DNA of 64,000 nt from Hyperoplus lanceolatus (GCA_026929865.2 CM049410.1:11416001-11480000), one strand, 5' to 3'; counted from the first letter of the stretch, positions 1 to 12,226 are shown. Notes: generated by a model not told the origin, from the sequence alone. Made by a program: numbers and translations.

Positions 1-49
1 TAAATCGATGTTAAGTGTACTCGCTCCAAATCAAATCCTTGTCTTTCAG

Positions 50-112
50 GCTTTTAGGAGGACAATGGCTTTTTCTCAAGGAGACATGGATGAAGCCGTG
101 ATCTTTGCAAAG
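50..112 (+). CDS. xpnpep3: xpnpep3 exon A (first in window)
   Basis: 63 nt, phase 0 at both ends, acceptor AG at 48-49 and donor GT at 113-114. It encodes [20 protein letters not shown] and one more Lys, the helical linker preceding the catalytic domain. Confidence 0.85.
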
Positions 113-3100
113 GTAATATTTGATTGCCCTTAGCTTTTCTCTCTATCATATATTGCTTGTTATAATCTTTAATGTAATCAATTACTTTGACCTAATTGAT
201 TTAAATTATTTGATTATTGTAATATTAAGATTTATAACAACACAGGCAACACACTACATTATATCACAGAAGTGAGGACACCCCTCACATTTCTTCAAAT
301 ATTTAATCATATATTTTCATGTGAAAACACGGAAGAAATGACACTTTGGTACAATGTAAAGTAGTTAGTGTACAGCTTGTATAACCGTGTAAATTTACTG
401 TCGCCTCAAAATTCTCGACACACAGCCATTATGTCAATAATGTGTCAATATTTTGTGTGACCACCATTATTTTCCAGCACTGCCTTAAAGCGGCAGTTGA
501 GAGTTTTTTTACTGTAATATTTGGCAAAACTGTCATAGTAGCCATTCAGCTATATGTAGGTGAAGTGGTCTGAAAATATTTTTTTCATCACTTTGCTCCC
601 CCCTGCCTCTGTGTGCTGCCCCCCAAAATTGCCACCGCTCATGTTAATTTTGACCAATCAGAGCGAGGTCAGATTCTCCGTTCTGTGGGACCTTGGCAAC
701 GACGTTGATGCGTCAGTTGCGTGAGCGTTCACGACCCTAGCAGTCTGACACAAGCCTACTGTTTGGTACAAGGCTACTACGGCGGACAGCGAGTAGCAAT
801 GTCTTCACAAACGAACCCTCAATTTACCATTCCCAGGATACTAACAACTAACACCGCTAAGACAGCAAAAAAACGAGGAAAGACGAATATTGAAAAGTTA
901 ACTGCTGAAAGGGAGACGGAGAGAGCTTGAAAAAAAGTACACCGGCCATGTCTTCTTGCCCTATCACATCAAGACCTCTCCGACCGCGACCTCGCGACTT
1001 TTTTTCAAAACAGCGACAAGCGACAAATCTAGCTTTTTTTCTGGTGTTATTGGTGACTTTCTTCGCCAAAGCAAGTATCATCTCTTCTCAACGAGCAGCG
1101 GGAGCACTGACACGCAGCCCGCTCCTCGCGCAGCAGCCCCGAGCTGAGAGGTGTAGCCTATCTCCTGCTCTGACCGCAGCTGGCAGGGGCTGCAGCGCGA
1201 GGACCGGGCGGCCCGGTCCGGGCTGTCTGTCAGTGCTCTGTGACGGGGGACGGGCCGGGAGGCTCCCGCTGCTCGTTGAGAAGCGTTACAAGTGATATTT
1301 GCTTCGGCGAAAAAGTCACCAATTACACCAGAAAAAAAGCTAGATGTGTCGCTTGTCGCTGTTTTGAAAAAAAAGTCGCCAGGGGGGCTGAAAAGTAGCT
1401 AAATATAGCAACACAATCGCTAAGTTGGCAACACGGCCCGAGCAGCCCCTCCCAGCTGCGGTCAGAGCAGGAGCATACACGTACACCTCTCCGCTCTGTT
1501 ACAATTAGTTTGCTATCTTGCCTGGCAGTTACAGCTACTTTTGTTAGGCCTACCAGCACACTTAAAATGATTTTAAGCTAACATACATGGTATGTCTGTG
1601 ATTAAAATGTATGCTCGATATGTACGTATGTAGTTATCATTATACTAATGTTTAATCACCTCGGAATCGGACATGGTGTTTGTCTCCTGTCAATGTAACT
1701 GAATTCACATGAACGCGCATAGCTGTCGTTCAGAGGGAGGAGCTACAGCAGGTAGAGCGTTGGGAAAACAGCCGTTGGGATCCCAACGGCTGAAAACGGC
1801 TGAAACGATCAACTGCAGCTTTAACCATCTTGGGCATGGAGATCACCAGAGCTTCACAGGTTGACACTGGAATCGTCTTCCACTCATTCATGACAACATC
1901 ACGGAGCTGGTGGATATTAAAGACCTCGCGATCCTCCACCTTCCGTTTGAGGATGCCCCACAGATGCTCAATAGGGTTTTGGTCTGGAGACATGCTTGGC
2001 CAGTCCATCACCTTTACCCTCAACTTCTTTACCAAGGCAGTGGTCATCTTGGAGGTGTGTTTGGGGTCATGACAACACCATGCTTGACTGTAGGCAAGAC
2101 ACACTTGTCTTTGTACTCCTCACCTGGTTGCCACCACACACGCTTGACACCACCTGAACCGAATAAGTTTATCTTGTTCTCATCAGACCACAGGACATGG
2201 TTGCAGTGATCCATGTCCTTAGTCTGCTTGTCTTCAGAATACTGTTTGTGGGCTTTCTTGTGCATCATCTTTAGAGGAGGTTTCCTTCTGGGATGACAGC
2301 CGTGCAGACCAGTTTGATGCAGTGTGTGGCGTATGGTCTGAGCACCCCTTTAAGCCCTGCAGCAATGCTGGCAGCACTCATACTGTATGTTCCAAAGCCA
2401 CCCTCTGGATATGACGCTTTAGCATGTGCACTCAGCCTTCGTAAACTGGGCCGCAGGTCAGTATTGCAAGATGATAACGACCCCAAACACACCTCCAAGA
2501 TGACCACTGCCTTGCTACAGAAGCTGAAGGTAAAGTTGATTGACTGGCCAAGCATGTCTCCAGACCTAAACCCTATTGAGCAACTGTGGGGCATCCTCAA
2601 ACGGAAGGTGGAGGAGCGCAAGGTCTTTAATATCCACCAGCTCCGTGATGTTGTCATGAATGAGTGGAAGAGGATTCCAGTGGCAACCTGTGAAGCTCTG
2701 GTGATCTCCATGCCCAAGATGGTTAAGGCAGTGCTGGAAAATAATGGTGGCCACACAAAATATTGACATTTTGGGCCTAATTTGGACATTTTCACTTAGG
2801 GGTGTACTCACTTTTGTGGCCAGCAGTTTAGACATTAATGGCTGTGTGTCATGTTATTTTGAGGGGACAGTAAATTTACAGTTATACAAGCTGTACACCG
2901 ACTACTTTACATTGTATTAAAGTGTCATTCCTCCATTGTTGTCCCATGAAAAGATATAATGACATATTTGAAGAAAGTGAGGGGTGTACTCACTTTTATG
3001 AGTGAGTACACTGTATATGTAGATTCCAAAAAGTTTCAGACGGACCAAATAGTGAATACATTTGTTTACTTTTGTAGAACAGTATAGATGACAGCAAATT

Positions 3101-6100
3101 CAATCTCTAACTTCCTAATCAAATAGAAAGGCTTTTTTAAACATCAAATCTTCTTACAGTTTGATTTTGAGAACCGGCTCCATGGTGCCAACTTCCTTGC
3201 CTATCCCCCTGTGGTTGCTGGAGGGAATCGAGCCAACACGCTGCACTACATAAACAACAACCAGATTATTAAGGTAAAGCACTGTGTTTAATATGCTAAA
3301 ATATTTGGTTTGTCATATTAGCTGCAATGAAAAGCAATTGGTTAAGTATATAAAGTAATGATTGAGTAGTAGTCATTGTCTCCCCTCTTTCTCTGCTGAA
3401 TCAGGATGGTGAAATGGTGCTGCTTGACGGTGGCTGTGAATACTTTGGTTATGTCAGTGATATCACTCGAACATGGCCAGTGAATGGAAAGTAAGTTTGA
3501 CAAGATTATGTTTAATGAAACTCTAAATTGTACAACTAAAACTATTGGGATTTATTTTTTCCAGCTGAAGATTTGGGTTGAAACGGGAGCTAATAAGACC
3601 AATCACTTTTCTTAAACAAAATCTATTCAGCATTATGAATTCACAATGTTTTAAAATTCCTGATGCCAAAACACTACACAAAAAACTACACTGCATGAAG
3701 TTTATTTGAATTAAAAAAACAATTTTTTTTTTCTTAACTCAGACCTTGAACTGGACTTTCTGTATATTTGGTCTACAGTCCCCTCCAATAGTATTGGAAC
3801 GGTGAGGGCAATTCCTTTATTTTTGCTGTAGACTGGAAACATTTGGGTTTGACAACAAAAGATGAATATGAGACAGTAGATCAACATTTCAGCTTTCATT
3901 TCCAGGTATTTACATCTGGAAATGAAAGCTGAATTGAGAGAATATCATTGTTTGTAAAGGAACACACCATGTTTAAGTGAGCAAAAGTATTGGAACAGAT
4001 AGAATTAAAATAAATTAAAGTGAATAAAACGTAATATTTTGTCGCAAATCCTTTGCTTGCAATAACCGCATCAAGCCTGTGACCCATTGACATCACCAAA
4101 CTTTTGCATTCTTCTTTTGTGATGCTTTTCCAGGCTTCCACTGCAGCCTCTTTCAGTTGCTGTTTGTGTTAGGGTAACTCTTAAGTCTCCTCTTTGGCAG
4201 GTACAATGAATGCTCTATAGGGTTTAAGTCTGGAGATTGACTTGGCCAGTCTAAAACCTTCCACTTCTTGCCCCTGGTTAACTCCTTTGTTGTGTTTTGG
4301 GTCATTATCTTGCTTCATGATGAAGGACCTTCCAATCAGTTTGGTTGCATCTTTCCTTAAATTGGCAGACAAAATGTTTCTGTAGACTTCAGAGTTCATT
4401 TAGCTGTTGCCATCATGTGTTACATCGTCAATGAAGATTAATGAGCCAGTCCCAGAAGAAGCCATGCAAGCCCAAGCTATGACATTGCCTCCTAGCTTGT
4501 ATGTTTGGGATCATGAGAAGATCCTTTCTTTCTTCAAACTTTAGCCTTTCCATCACTTTGGTAAAGGTTCATCTTGACAACAACACAGTAACACATGATG
4601 GCAACAGCAAAATTAACTTAGAAGTCTACAGAAACATTCTCTCTGCCGATTTAAAGAAATATGCAACCAAATTGATTGAAAGATCCTTCATCATGCTGCA
4701 AGTTAATGATCTGAAAAAACTGCAAAAACAACAAAGGAGGTCATCAGGGGCAAGAAATGGAAAGTTGTAGACTGGCCAAGTCAATCTCCAGACTTAAACC
4801 CTATAGAGCATGCCTTTTACCTGCTAAAGAGGAGACAGAAGAGAGTAACCCCCCAAAACAAACAGCAACTGAATAAGGCTGCGGTGAAAGCCTGGAAAAA
4901 CATCACAAAAGAAGAATGCAAAAGTTTTGTGATGTCAATGGGTCACAGGCTTGATGCAGTTATTGCAAGCGAAGGATTTGCAACAAAATAGTAAGTCTTA
5001 TTCACTTAAATGTATTTTAAGTCTATTTGTTCCAATACTTATGCTCACCTAAAAATGTGGTGTTCCTTTACAAAAAATGCAATCTTCTCAGTTGTGTATC
5101 AGATCCAGATGTAAATACCTGGAAATTAAAGCTGAAATGTTGATCTATTGTCTCATATTCATATTTTGGTGTCGAACCCAAAAATAAAGGAATTGGCCTC
5201 ACCGTTCCAATACTATTGGAGGGGACTGTATATTTCAGGCAGGGGCTGTTCTTCCAGCTGCCCCCCTAACTTTTGCATTATCAAAAATTTACTTCTAAGA
5301 ACAAACCGCCACTATGTCAACAAGCCACTCAAATAATTGAAACAAACAAATTGAACAAAAGTAAATAATTTTTAATCTAATCTTATGCCCTGCCCCTCAA
5401 ATACTTAGCCACTCACACCAATTTAACTTAAAGTTAAATTTGTAATTAATGTAATGCAATGTAAAAGTAGCTAATTCATCAATAAGAGCACACCCATTAA
5501 TCGTTGGCCAAAAGGGAAATCACTCGCTTGTGACTTGTAGGAGCATATTGCCCTTTTATTAATTTGTAGGCCAATTGTAGTACAGGCAAGAGCTTGATAA
5601 AAATATTTAAAAAAAAAACTTACATGTTCGGATCCATACAATTTAACAGTGGGTCGCCGTTTCGAGAGAGAGAGTTGCCTTTTCTGAGCAGTTACTACAT
5701 GACACTGACAGTGCTAGCTAGGAGATCGATCATTTTTGTTTGAATAGCCAAACATAGCCTACTAAAAACTCTCACATATCACAGTAAACGAGCTGCACAA
5801 ATTAAACCAGGTTACATAATCATATGTTAAAGACATGAATAAATAAGTGAAGGAAAAGAGGGAAAAGAAGAAATAAATGTGAGGGATGAAGAGGAGGTTT
5901 TATATTCAGACAGAGGGACAGAGGCAGGTAGTGATCAGCAGGCAGATGAAAGGTAGGCAGAGGGTCTGACTGCAGTCCCAGCCTAAACTACTGTAGCCTA
6001 TTGTTATTCTCCTTCCATATAAATTCCACTAGACTAGAATGATATGTCATGTCACTCAAAATAACATGTTTCAATGATTGCCTGTTTTCTGTTGTAGCAA

Positions 6101-9100
6101 TGTGTTGTATAGGGTAAGCTATGTAGTCTTAAGATATAGGCTACAAATGTCTTATTTCATCAGAAATGATGATCAATATAATATATATGGGGATTCTCAC
6201 TACCGTCCTCCCATGCCCCCCTGCCAAGACCTCTTGCCCCCCCTTCGCCACCCCATGTAAAATTTTCCAGATCCTCCACTGATTTCAGGTAGTAATAAGT
6301 CTTGTTAACTTTGTTCATGGGTCGTTCTTCCATGTCTCTGGGTTTAAAATGAAATGATTTAATTGATTATTATTCTTTTTTTTTCAATTATTCTGTTACC
6401 AATGATGGATGAAAAAACACTTCTTTCTGTCAGATTCAGCCCTGCCCAGGCGGAGCTGTACGAGGCTGTCCTGGAGGTCCAGCGCTCATGTTTGTCTATG
6501 TGTTCTCCGGGCGTCAGTCTGGACCACATCTACAGTACCATGCTTGCTCTGTTGGGACGACAGCTCAGGCAGCTAGGCGTTGTCAAAGCCAGCACCAGTG
6601 ATGCTGATGTACTGAAGGTAATAATCCGAGAAACGGAAGTAAGTAGATTGGATTCTGGCGTTATGCCATATAAGGAGAGTTTCTTCACACAGAAACACAC
6701 TTTTTGTATTTTAATATTGATAATGTAAATTAAAGTCTTTCCTTTCAATTGAATATCAATCAACGACACCGTACCAGATTTTCGCAGATATCATGTCAGC
6801 TGGGCAATTAATTCAAACATTGTAGCTAGAGGGTTTTTTAATAAATATTCAAACGTTTCATGTGGTTGTAACTTATTTTGTTGTTGTAGCGGTTATGTTA
6901 AACATGCATTGCAGGCTGAGATATCAGTTCTTCATCAAGACAAAGGATCATGAATGTGACGGGCGTTCTACTGTGAGAGACCTTCATTGAAAACTGAGCT
7001 CATACTTATCAAACCTCATCAGTTCAGGATTTTGGGCAAGGCAAGCTTCATGGATCTCATGATGAAAGCCAGTCTTGTCATTTGGTCGTTCAGTAGATCC
7101 ACCCCTTTGAAGCAGACTGAAATAACAAATATTGGATATGTTTCTAAGATTACACAGACATTCATGTTTTGCAGAGGATCGATCCTAAATATTAGCATGT
7201 TAGTATTTCCATTTAACTGCTACAGGTTAGCTCAAAACACTGCTGTGTGCCCAAGTAGAACCTTAAAAGAGTATTGGTCATACAGAACAACTTTCTTGAG
7301 CCAATTGTTTAAATCTCTCACAACAGATGCTAGCGGAGAAGTGGATCTGGTTAAATCAAGTCTCGCAAATTTTACATTTCTGGAATAGGTGTTGACAAAG
7401 TAAAACTAGTAGGCATCTCTACTCCCACAACAAACCTATGTTTGATAAATTTGTTGTTGTTACCAGCATCGGAATCGGTAATGAGGTTTACAGATAAAAG
7501 GGCAAGTCCTCCTTCCTGTATTTATGATAACACAATGGCCAAGTCACATAAAACATAGTGCTAAGTTAATACAATTGATCACATACAAAAATTGTGTGTT
7601 TGATATTTTTTCCACCTTTAAATATTGTTGTTTAGATATTATATTTTCCTTCCTTCGATTGGTTGTGATAAAATGATCTGATGAGTCTCATTCGGCTCAG
7701 TTAAGGGGCTTCAATCAGTGGCACCATAGAATTTCACTTTATGAATGTTCTGCAACAAGCTGTGAAAGCTATTGGACTACTGGTAGACGAAGGCAAGTGT
7801 CTGTACAACTGCTTAAAGATTTTGTTTTGGTTATTCTCATCCCAGGCTGCAAGGCGGTACTGCCCCCACCACGTTGGCCATTACCTGGGCATGGATGTCC
7901 ACGACACTCCTGAGCTGTCTCGCTCACAACCTCTACAGCCAGGAATGGCCATCACTATAGAACCAGGTATGGACAAACAGTCTTTTTAAGGTCACCTATT
8001 ATGCAAAATGCCCCTTTTCATAGGTTTAATATGGGTCCCCAGTGTATTTTAAGACTCCTTAAGAATGAGAAAAAACACCCTATATTTTTCTACACCTCCA
8101 GCTTTCTGAAAACTTGTGTTCAAATACCCAGATTTCTGAAAACCTGTGTTCAAATACTGAACAGGCACGCTATGTTTTTACACCATACCGGGGACAAGAT
8201 TACAGTCATAGTTGGGGCCGGTGACATTGTTTTAACAAAAGCCAAGGGACATAACTGGTAAATGCGTGTACGGAGCCTACTGTTTTGTGTGGTGTTTTTT
8301 TGTGCCGTAGGCCTATAGCACTAAGCTGCACTCACTCTTTCTCTCCCCTAAGGGCCTGTGTCCTCCTAGCTTTTTGGTATAGTGACAAAAAATTACCAAA
8401 GCAGAGAGAGGAAGTTAATGGGGCCGATACGCAACCCCTTCGCCTGCAGCTCTGTGTGGATTTATCTTTAAAATACTCACAATGTTGTAGGCTACAGAAG
8501 TGTGATGAGGATGTTCTTGTTGCGGTCAGGATTTTTAAGTAATAGTAAGCAAGCAGCCAAATAAGGCTACTCTGTTCTTCGCCTTTTTCTCTTTTCTTGT
8601 GAACAACTGGGGTTTTTTTTCGACGGCTGTCCTGTGCCCCTCCCCTCAAGGGCCCGTTGACGGTGGGCTTGTCCCTGAATCTAACCAGTACTCTGCCATA
8701 TTAGGCTGACGGGTGGTGCCTCTGTCCTTTCTTTATACAGTATCTCACAAAAGTGAGTACACCCCTCACATTTCTTCACATTTTTCTTTATATCTTTCCA
8801 TGGGACAACACTGAATAAATGACACTTTGATACAATGTAAAGTAGTCAGTGTACAGCTTGTATAACAGTGTAAATTTACTGTCCCCTCAAAATAACTCGA
8901 CACACAGCCATTAATGTCTAAACTGCTGGCAACAAAAGTGAGTACACCCCTTAGAAAAAATTTACAAATTGGGCCAAAAGTGTAAATATTTTGTGTGGAC
9001 ACCATTATTTTCCAGCACTGCCTTAACCCTCTTGGGCATGTAGTTCACTAGAGCTTCACAGGTTGCAACTGGAACCCTCTTCCACCCATTCATGACGACA

Positions 9101-11461
9101 TCTCGGAGCTGGTGGATATTAAAGACCTTGCGCTCCTCCACCTTCCGTTTGAGGATGCCCCAACGATGCTCAATAGGGTTTAGGTCTGGAGACATGCTTG
9201 GCCAGGCCATAACCTTTACCCTCAGCTTTTAGCAAGCCACTTGTCGTCTTGGAGGCGTGTTTGGGGTGTATCATGTTGCAATACCACCCTGCGGCCCAGT
9301 TTACGAAGGTTGAGTGCACATGGTCAGTCGTACACAGAGGTTGGCTTTGGAAAATAGACGTATGAGTGCTGCCAGCATTGCTGAAGGGCTTGAAGGGGTG
9401 GGGGTCAACCTGTCAGTGCTCAGACCATACGCCGCACTCTGCATCATACTGGTCTGCATGGCTGTCGTCCCAGAAGGAAGCCTATTCTAAAGATGATGCA
9501 CAAGAAACCCCACAAAAGTTTGCTGAAGACAAACAGACTACGGACATGGATTACTGCAACCATGTCCTGTGGTCTGATGAGACCAAAATACATTTATTTG
9601 GTTCAGATGGTGTTAAGAGTGTGGACCGCAACCAGGTGAGGAGTACAAAGACAAGTGTGTCTTGCCTAGAGTCAAGCATGGTGGTTGGGTGTCATGGTCT
9701 GGGCTGCATGAGTGCTGCCAGCACTGGGGATCTACAGTTCATTGAATTCTAACATGTACTGTGACATACTGAAGCGAGCTGATCCCCTCCCTTCATAAAC
9801 TGGGCCACGGGCGTTGCAACTGACCCCAAACACCCCTCCGAAGTCCACTGGCTTGCTAAAGAAGCTGAGGGTAAAGGTTATGGACTGGCCAGCTGTCTCC
9901 GTCTTAAACCCTATTGAGCATCTTTGGGGCATCCTAAAACGGGAGATAGAGGAGCCAGGATCTAATATCCACCGCTCCTTGATGTCGTCATGAATGGGTA
10001 GAAGAGGGTTCCAGTTGCAACCTGTGAAGCTCTAGGAACTACTGCCCAAGAGGGTAAGGCGTGCTGGAAAATAATGATGGCAAAACAAAATATTGACACT
10101 TTGGGCCCAATTTGGACATTTCTTCTTAGGGGGTACTCACTTTTGTTGCCAGCGTTTAGACTTAATGGCTGTGTGTCGAGTTATTTTGAGGGGACGTAAA
10201 TTTACACTGTTATACAGCTGACACTGACTACTTGACATTGTATCAAGTGTCTTTATTCGTGTTGTCGCATGGAAAGATATAATGAAATATTTGAAGAAGT
10301 GAGGGGATCACTTTTGTGAGATACTGTATGTCCATGCCTATGCCCCCTAAGTGGGCCTGGCCAATCAGAACAGACTAGGGTTTTCCAAAGGCAGGAATTA
10401 AAGAGACAGGTTCTCAAACAGAGAATTTCAGACAGAGGCTGAAAAGAAGAGATTAACCAATGGCACTGTAATAAGTATAAACGTTTTTTTTGGACACTGG
10501 ACATGAAAATAGTTTCTAGTAGAAATCCAAATTTAAATTTTGAACCTGAAAAATGCATAATATGTGACCTTTGAAGGTAGGGTATACGTTGTCCAGAAAA
10601 CGCTTGTTTTATATTTATACTAACCGCGGCAATATTTGACGCTCAGGGCGGCAGTGGCGAAGTGGGTAGGGAGTTCGCCTCTGGTGTGCAGGGTCGGAGG
10701 TTCGATCCCCCGTCTCCCCGCCACATGTCGAAGTGTCCCTGGGCAAGACACTGAACTCCGAATTGCTCCAGATAGTTAGCTTAGTTAGCTTAGCACCCTA
10801 GTGCTAAGCCTACCCTGCGTGGTAGCTGCTGCTATCGGTGTATGAATGTGTGTATGACTGGGTGAATGTGTACAAAAACAATGTAAAGCGCTTTGGGTAT
10901 GTGATAAACGGAGATATAGCGCTATACAAGTCCAATTACCATTTACCATCCAACCTTTCAGACCGTCTGACAAGCCACTGCATTTAAATAGCCGTTTAAC
11001 ACCCGCCTATTTTTTTTTAGCGTGTGCGCACTCCAGACATAAAGTGGATGGTAAGTAGGCATTAGCTTATTTTGACAAAGTGTTCTGGATTACAAAGACT
11101 GACTATTCCTTTTAAATAAGCCTGTTACACTCTTGATTACTCCTCAATAGGGTCTGAAGAAATTGTGCATCTTCCCTCCGAGTTACCGGGGAGTATAGGA
11201 ACAGCACCTATTTACGCATAATCTAAATTCTCCTTTATGTTAAAGTAATTCTTGCTTTTATACATTTTCCACTATTCTCGCTCTATTGTCACAGGGTTGT
11301 ACATCAGCGAGGACAATGAACAGGTGCCGAAGCGTTTCCGCGGCCTAGGCGTCAGGATCGAGGATGACGTGGTGATCCAGGACAAGGGGGGCCCTCTTAT
11401 TCTGTCCTCTGATGCACCAAAGACCATCGCTGATGTCGAGCAGGCCTGTGCCCAGAGATAG
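50..11461 (+). CDS. xpnpep3: xpnpep3, X-prolyl aminopeptidase 3 (3' part, six exons)
   Basis: Aminopeptidase P-type metalloprotease of the M24 'pita-bread' family, which removes an N-terminal residue preceding proline; the vertebrate enzyme acts in mitochondria. Exons seen: 50-112, 3160-3273, 3405-3490, 6434-6617, 7846-7966 and 11295-11461, joined by AG/GT introns with consistent phases, ending in TAG at 11459-11461. The five metal ligands of the family are all visible: Asp in LLDGG and Asp in VSDITRTWP (exon 3405-3490), His in HHVGHYLG and Glu in ITIEPG (exon 7846-7966), Glu in GVRIEDDV (last exon). The match to vertebrate XPNPEP3 is close throughout. The N-terminal creatinase-like domain and mitochondrial presequence lie upstream of the window, so the gene is partial. 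The introns are heavily loaded with transposons. The catalytic part is intact, so I expect a functional gene. Confidence 0.95.
257..3013. mobile_element. Palindromic Tc1-like element 1, with a nested insertion
   Basis: Lies in the xpnpep3 intron between exons A and B. Flanking TA dinucleotides at 255-256 and 3014-3015 and terminal repeats of the 'agtgag.acacccctcac' type identify Tc1/mariner. Transposase remnants run outward in both directions. On the minus strand about 2440 to 1826 encodes [34 protein letters not shown] and [15 protein letters not shown]. On the plus strand 2437-2766 encodes [30 protein letters not shown] and NIHQLRDVV. The C-terminal half is therefore present twice as an inverted duplication, so no complete transposase exists. 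A 1.3 kb unrelated element sits inside the left arm. Confidence 0.85.
489..1820. mobile_element. TTAA-flanked non-autonomous element inserted in Tc1 copy 1
   Basis: The left end AGCGGCAGTTGA and right end TCAACTGCAGCT are inverted repeats flanked by TTAA on both sides (485-488 and 1821-1824). A sister Tc1 copy near 9020 has the uninterrupted sequence GCCTTAACCCTCTTGGGCAT, which gives the empty site. TTAA duplication is typical of piggyBac-type transposition. The interior contains further inverted repeats (about 985-1070 against 1303-1385, and 1075-1105 against 1265-1296) and a GC-rich core. Short ORFs inside (721-930, 927-1295) match nothing I recognise. Confidence 0.75.
3160..3273 (+). CDS. 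xpnpep3: xpnpep3 exon B
   Basis: 114 nt, phase 0. It encodes the start of the M24 fold, including [18 protein letters not shown], which is strongly conserved in aminopeptidase P proteins. Confidence 0.93.
3405..3490 (+). CDS. xpnpep3: xpnpep3 exon C (two metal-binding Asp)
   Basis: 86 nt; the donor splits the codon after two bases. It carries both active-site aspartates, in [10 protein letters not shown] and [13 protein letters not shown]. Confidence 0.93.
3776..5228. mobile_element. Palindromic Tc1-like element 2
   Basis: Lies in the xpnpep3 intron between exons C and D. The ends CAGTCCCCTCCAATAG and its inverse abut TA at 3774-3775 and 5229-5230. Long inverted arms extend about 120 bp from each end. 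Remnant transposase runs outward on both strands: on the minus strand 4141-4020 ([20 protein letters not shown]) and 4399-4190, and on the plus strand 4600-4990 ([30 protein letters not shown]). This is a different Tc1 family from element 1 but has the same mirrored C-terminal architecture. The copy is non-functional. Confidence 0.85.
5229..6433 (+). other. xpnpep3 intron remainder, no gene seen
   Basis: AT-rich intron sequence between Tc1 element 2 and exon D. It contains short purine runs (about 5665-5680 and 5870-5960) but no ORF, RNA gene or element boundary I can support. Confidence 0.5.
6434..6617 (+). CDS. xpnpep3: xpnpep3 exon D
   Basis: 184 nt. It starts by completing a Lys codon and encodes [17 protein letters not shown] and the following helix pair of the M24 fold. 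It ends in phase 0 before a GTAATA donor. Confidence 0.92.
6618..7845 (+). other. xpnpep3 intron, no gene seen
   Basis: 1.2 kb intron between exons D and E. The open frame 6987-7388 has no recognisable protein character and no coding context. Confidence 0.5.
7846..7966 (+). CDS. xpnpep3: xpnpep3 exon E (His and Glu ligands)
   Basis: 121 nt. It encodes [19 protein letters not shown] and the ITIEPG motif, giving the metal-binding His and the first Glu. The donor is GTATGG. Confidence 0.94.
7987..10574. mobile_element. MITE-like element split by Tc1 element 3
   Basis: Left end AAGGTCACCTATTATGC (about 7988) and right end GCATAATATGTGACCTTTG (about 10554-10572) are inverted terminal repeats. 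Between them lie about 0.75 kb of left arm, a nested Tc1-like copy (8738-10326), and a short right arm. A second member of the same family occupies cbx7 intron 5 (53546-53826), which supports a dispersed family. No transposase is visible, so it is probably non-autonomous. Confidence 0.6.
8738..10326. mobile_element. Palindromic Tc1-like element 3
   Basis: Same family as element 1. The ends CAGTATCTCACAAAAGTGAG and inverse are flanked by TA at 8736-8737 and 10327-10328. The minus strand 9210-8962 encodes [13 protein letters not shown] and [20 protein letters not shown]. The plus strand 9366-10060 encodes [19 protein letters not shown] and a more decayed C-terminal part. Again the C-terminal half is mirrored and no intact transposase remains. 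It is nested within an older MITE. Confidence 0.85.
10646..10949 (+). repeat. tRNA-derived SINE
   Basis: About 300 bp in the last xpnpep3 intron. It has a tRNA-like head with a B-box GGTTCGATCCC at 10699-10709, then the conserved body TCGAAGTGTCCCTGGGCAAG and a tail with AAAGCGCTTTGGGTATG and repeated ATTACCATTTACC. This layout is typical of dispersed fish SINEs. It is not a functional tRNA gene. Confidence 0.75.
11295..11461 (+). CDS. xpnpep3: xpnpep3 terminal coding exon
   Basis: 167 nt. It encodes [15 protein letters not shown] with the last metal-binding Glu, then [18 protein letters not shown] and a TAG stop. Confidence 0.94.
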
Positions 11462-11730
11462 GGCAGGGAAAGGCAGACAAGAGACCACATGAGCCACAGC
11501 ATCCATGGCAGGCAGTGTGCCGTGCTTTTCAACTGCTTCCACATTGATGACGTCAGGCTCAGGGCCCAAGTACGTGAAAGGTGGGAGATTATTGGAAGAC
11601 TCTGGATTTGGTCTCAGCAATGCCTCAAATGTTGAAATCTGGCATGAAAGGTCATACCTAGATCCAGGCCGATGCTTTTGTTGTCTGCCTAAATGTTTAA
11701 ATAAACCAGTGCAGGTGCTTTCATTCTTGT
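11462..11730 (+). other. xpnpep3: xpnpep3 3' UTR with polyadenylation signal
   Basis: Non-coding tail after the TAG. A canonical AATAAA at 11700-11705 followed by a GT-rich stretch would end the transcript near 11725. Further AATAAA hexamers at 12064-12069 and 12733-12738 allow longer alternative ends. Confidence 0.6.
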
Positions 11731-12185
11731 AGAAATAGCATGCTGCTATCTGTGGATGAAATTTGATGCTATAATGTAGATAAAATGTAAGTACACCAGT
11801 ATACCTCTTGCATCAAGTTTGTATTCAGCCAAACAACCTGTGGCTCTATCAAACAACCGTGTAAGCATCTTCATTCTTCAAACCGATTTGCTCCAAACCA
11901 TGTTTTCCAGAATTGCCACCGTCACGGTGCACACCATATAGCCATTTTTGTTTTTTTGTCTCACTCAAAAACCATTGTAAGGCCTACAAGCACACACACA
12001 AAATGCAGCTCAAGCTACGGTACAAAAGGTCACAACACCAAATGTTGATCCACACAAGTGATGAATAAAGACAAAGAGGAATCTGTCCTGAACATCCGCT
12101 CCTGATAAACCTGCAATGATGGTATTGATTCCACCAATGCACTGAAATACCTTAAAAAGTATCAACTGAAAAGAGTATGTTGTTG

Positions 12186-12226
<41 letters not shown>

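Noticed and set aside
721..1295. Protein-coding gene in the 721-930 and 927-1295 frames
   Set aside because: Short frames inside a TTAA-flanked insertion, disrupted and without recognised domains.
10646..10720. tRNA gene
   Set aside because: B-box only; it is the head of a dispersed SINE.
11548..11555. TGACGTCA (CRE) in the xpnpep3 3' UTR
   Set aside because: A single 8-bp match in a UTR with no promoter context; likely chance.
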